The notes under the pieces: generated by a model
Database searches by the model: none
What the model was told of the DNA's origin: nothing
Seen by the model: the letters and a program-made list of their open reading frames with translations, nothing else
NCBI RefSeq assembly: GCF_016907355.1
Contig: NZ_JAFBBW010000001.1
Span: 3,038,001-3,102,000 of the forward strand
Direction of reading: 5' to 3'
Length of the DNA stretch: 64,000 bases
From: Agromyces aurantiacus
GTDB taxonomy: Bacteria > Actinomycetota > Actinomycetes > Actinomycetales > Microbacteriaceae
Translations under genes and position numbers: made by a program
Shown here: positions 62,325 to 64,000 of the stretch, piece after piece
How the letters are laid out: each line of letters opens with the position of its first letter
Numbering within the stretch: the first letter of the stretch is position 1

Positions 62325-63278
62325 TCACGCCGATCCCGGTTCGGCGTCGGCGGCGTGGGCGGCGGCCTCGGCGGCGCCCCCGGCGGATGCCGCGAGCCCG
62401 TCGCCCCACGACCCGTACGCGCGAACGGTGTTCGCCGCGACTGCCGCGCACACTTCGTCGAGGTCGGCCCCGAGCACCCCGGCCATGAACCGCATGGTGT
62501 GCGGCACGAGGTAGGGCGCGTTGGGGCGCCCGCGCAGCGGCACGGGCGTGAGGTAGGGCGCGTCGGTCTCCACGAGGATCCGGTCGCGCGGCACCACGCG
62601 CAGCGCCTCGCGCAGGTTCTCGGCGTTCTTGAACGTGATGTTGCCCGCGAACGAGCAGTACCAGCCCTCGGATGCCGCGAGGCGTGCGAGCTCCTCGCCG
62701 CCCGAGAAGCAGTGGAAGACGGTCACCTCGGGCGCGCCGACGCGCCGCAGCACGGCGACGACCTCGTCGTGCGCGTCGCGGTCGTGGATCTGCAGCGCGG
62801 CGCCGTGGCGCTTGGCGATGTCGATGTGCGCCTCGAACGAGCGGAACTGGGCGTCGCGGCCCCCGTCGCCGGTGCGGTAGAAGTCGAGTCCGGTCTCGCC
62901 GACGGCGCGCACGCGCGGCTGGGCGGCGAGCTGGTCGATCACGGCGAGGGCCGCGTCGAGCTCGCCGCGCGCGTCGAGCTCGGGCGCCTCGTTGGGGTGC
63001 AGGGCGACCGCGGCGAGCAGGCGCGGTTCGCGCGCCGCGAGCTCGGCCGACCAGCGGCTGGTCGCGACATCCGTGCCGACCTGCACCGCGCCGGCCACGC
63101 CGACGGTGGCCGCGCGCTCGAGGTGCTCGTGCGCGGTGAGCGGCAGCGCGCCGTCGGCGATCTCGAGGTGCGTGTGGTTGTCGTAGACGGGCACCGCGAG
63201 CGGTTCGGGCGGCGGCGGGTACTCGGCGGCGCGGCCGCCGTCGGAGCGGGTGCGCAGGTGCGCGGCCCCGTCGGTCAC
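62325..63278 (-). CDS. tatD: TatD family metal-dependent hydrolase
   Basis: A 317-residue TIM-barrel enzyme, likely a 3'-5' DNase/RNase. The first metal site is [13 protein letters not shown] (HxH), with [31 protein letters not shown] and [13 protein letters not shown] supplying the other ligands. The C-terminus has an extra Ala-rich tail of about 30 residues. GTG 63278 overlaps the metG stop by 4 bases, so the pair is coupled. Confidence 0.92.
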   Translation of the reverse strand: MTDGAAHLRTRSDGGRAAEYPPPPEPLAVPVYDNHTHLEIADGALPLTAHEHLERAATVGVAGAVQVGTDVATSRWSAELAAREPRLLAAVALHPNEAPELDARGELDAALAVIDQLAAQPRVRAVGETGLDFYRTGDGGRDAQFRSFEAHIDIAKRHGAALQIHDRDAHDEVVAVLRRVGAPEVTVFHCFSGGEELARLAASEGWYCSFAGNITFKNAENLREALRVVPRDRILVETDAPYLTPVPLRGRPNAPYLVPHTMRFMAGVLGADLDEVCAAVAANTVRAYGSWGDGLAASAGGAAEAAAHAADAEPGSA

Positions 63279-64000
63279 TCGGCGACCTCGACGCGCGGGA
63301 ACAGCGGCTCGAGCGCCGACACCCGCGTGCCCGCGGGCCATTCGAACGCACGGTCGATGCGCGCCTCCTGCACGGTGCCCGGGGCGCCGAGCGCGGTCCA
63401 CAGCTTCGCGGTGGCCTTGGGCAGCACGGGCGAGAGCAGCACGGCGAGCGTGCCGAGGCCGTGGTACGCCGTGGCGAGCACGGTCTCGAGGCGCTCCCGC
63501 TCGTGCGGGTCCTTCGCCAGCGCCCAGGGCTCCTCGGCGGTCAGGTAGCCGTTCAGCGCGTCGACGAGCGTCCATGCCGACGCGATGGCCTCGTGGATCT
63601 GCAGGCGCTGGATCGCCGCCCACGCGCCATCCGTCGCCTCGCGCCCGATGCGCACGATCTCGCGGTCGGCCGCGCTCGGCTCGCCGCCCGCGGGCACCTC
63701 GCCGTCGCAGTACCGCCCGATCATCGCGATCACGCGCGACGCGAGGTTGCCGAAGCCGTTCGCGAGCTCGGCCTGGTAGCGCGCGGCGAGGTCCTCCCAC
63801 GAGAACGAGCCGTCCTGGCCGAAGTGGATCGCGGAGAGGAAGTAGTACCGGAACGCGTCGGAGCCGAAGGTGTCGGTGATCTGCGCGGGCGCGATGCCCG
63901 TGAGCTTGGACTTCGACATCTTCTCGCCGCCGACGAGCAGCCAGCCGTGGCCGAAGACCCCGCGGGGCACCTCGAGCCCGGCGGCCATGAGCATGGCCGG
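63275..64000 (-). CDS. metG: Methionine-tRNA ligase, C-terminal part (5' end outside window)
   Basis: The frame is open to the window edge; 241 C-terminal residues are visible. WLLVGGEKMSKSKLTGI carries the KMSKS signature that binds ATP and tRNA. The alpha-helical anticodon-binding domain (about residues 70-200 of this part) contains ELANGFGNLASRVIAMI. The HIGH motif and zinc region lie outside. There is no C-terminal tRNA-binding (EMAP) domain, as in the shorter actinobacterial enzymes. It is first in a metG-tatD unit. Confidence 0.95.
   Translation of the reverse strand, partial: PAMLMAAGLEVPRGVFGHGWLLVGGEKMSKSKLTGIAPAQITDTFGSDAFRYYFLSAIHFGQDGSFSWEDLAARYQAELANGFGNLASRVIAMIGRYCDGEVPAGGEPSAADREIVRIGREATDGAWAAIQRLQIHEAIASAWTLVDALNGYLTAEEPWALAKDPHERERLETVLATAYHGLGTLAVLLSPVLPKATAKLWTALGAPGTVQEARIDRAFEWPAGTRVSALEPLFPRVEVAE

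Overview
The window is one contiguous stretch of very GC-rich chromosome. Codon usage, the many GTG starts, the TANNNT -10 boxes and the gene order point to an actinobacterium. The protein sequences look most like Microbacteriaceae (Agromyces or a close relative); that assignment is inference, since no 16S gene is present. Most genes are housekeeping. Much of the order runs parallel to the Mycobacterium tuberculosis segment I remember as Rv1007c-Rv1098c (metG, tatD, ksgA, ispE, pth, rplY, prs, glmU, mfd, mazG, eno, ftsB-like, DUF501, greA, a Z-prenyl synthase, hemolysin III, phoH, fumC). No insertion sequence, integrase, phage gene or CRISPR array was seen. No gap between genes exceeds 300 bases.

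Left part (1-20.2 kb): the end of a beta-carbonic anhydrase, fumC, phoH, a PLP enzyme, a Z-prenyl diphosphate synthase, trhA, a small membrane protein, DUF4307 and greA. Next come ilvA with an AI-2E-family permease, a YcaQ/AlkX-like DNA glycosylase, lemA-htpX and a two-gene ABC exporter. An overlapping four-gene operon then runs leftward: TetR regulator, sugar-type MFS carrier, alanine-racemase-fold aldolase/deaminase and aldonolactone-oxidase-like flavoprotein. It starts behind a perfect 22-base palindrome. A Ppx/GppA phosphatase is divergent from it.

Accessory part (20.2-29.1 kb): an intracellular GH5 glucanase translationally coupled to an MscS channel, a 924-residue LAL-type LuxR regulator, and a divergent three-gene unit (alpha/beta hydrolase, BASS-like permease, DUF308-lipase fusion). 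This block ends exactly at the 3' end of an unusual short tRNA whose anticodon is UAA.

Right part (29.1-64 kb): NDH-2; a mycosin-like protease, DUF501, FtsB-like protein and enolase; hisS, mazG, nhaA, mfd, rnhA, pth, rplY; a GntR regulator with gnd and two DUF202 proteins; fadD, prs, glmU and tRNA-Gln; a flavodoxin and a MarR regulator; metQNI with a possible leader ORF and palindrome; an ABC-F ATPase; an AbiEi/DUF559-like gene bracketed by two copies of a palindromic repeat; ispE, ksgA, tatD and the C-terminal part of metG.

Two general signals run through the window. First, at least nine genes begin exactly 6 bases after a TANNNT -10 hexamer, so they should be transcribed without a leader. 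Second, the 9-mer GGATGCCGC/GCGGCATCC recurs about 29 times but is absent from about 15.9 to 31.0 kb, a span that includes the accessory block. The strongest leads for new biology are the UAA tRNA, the metQ leader region, the palindrome-flanked DUF559 gene, the TetR sugar-oxidation operon and the DUF308-lipase locus.
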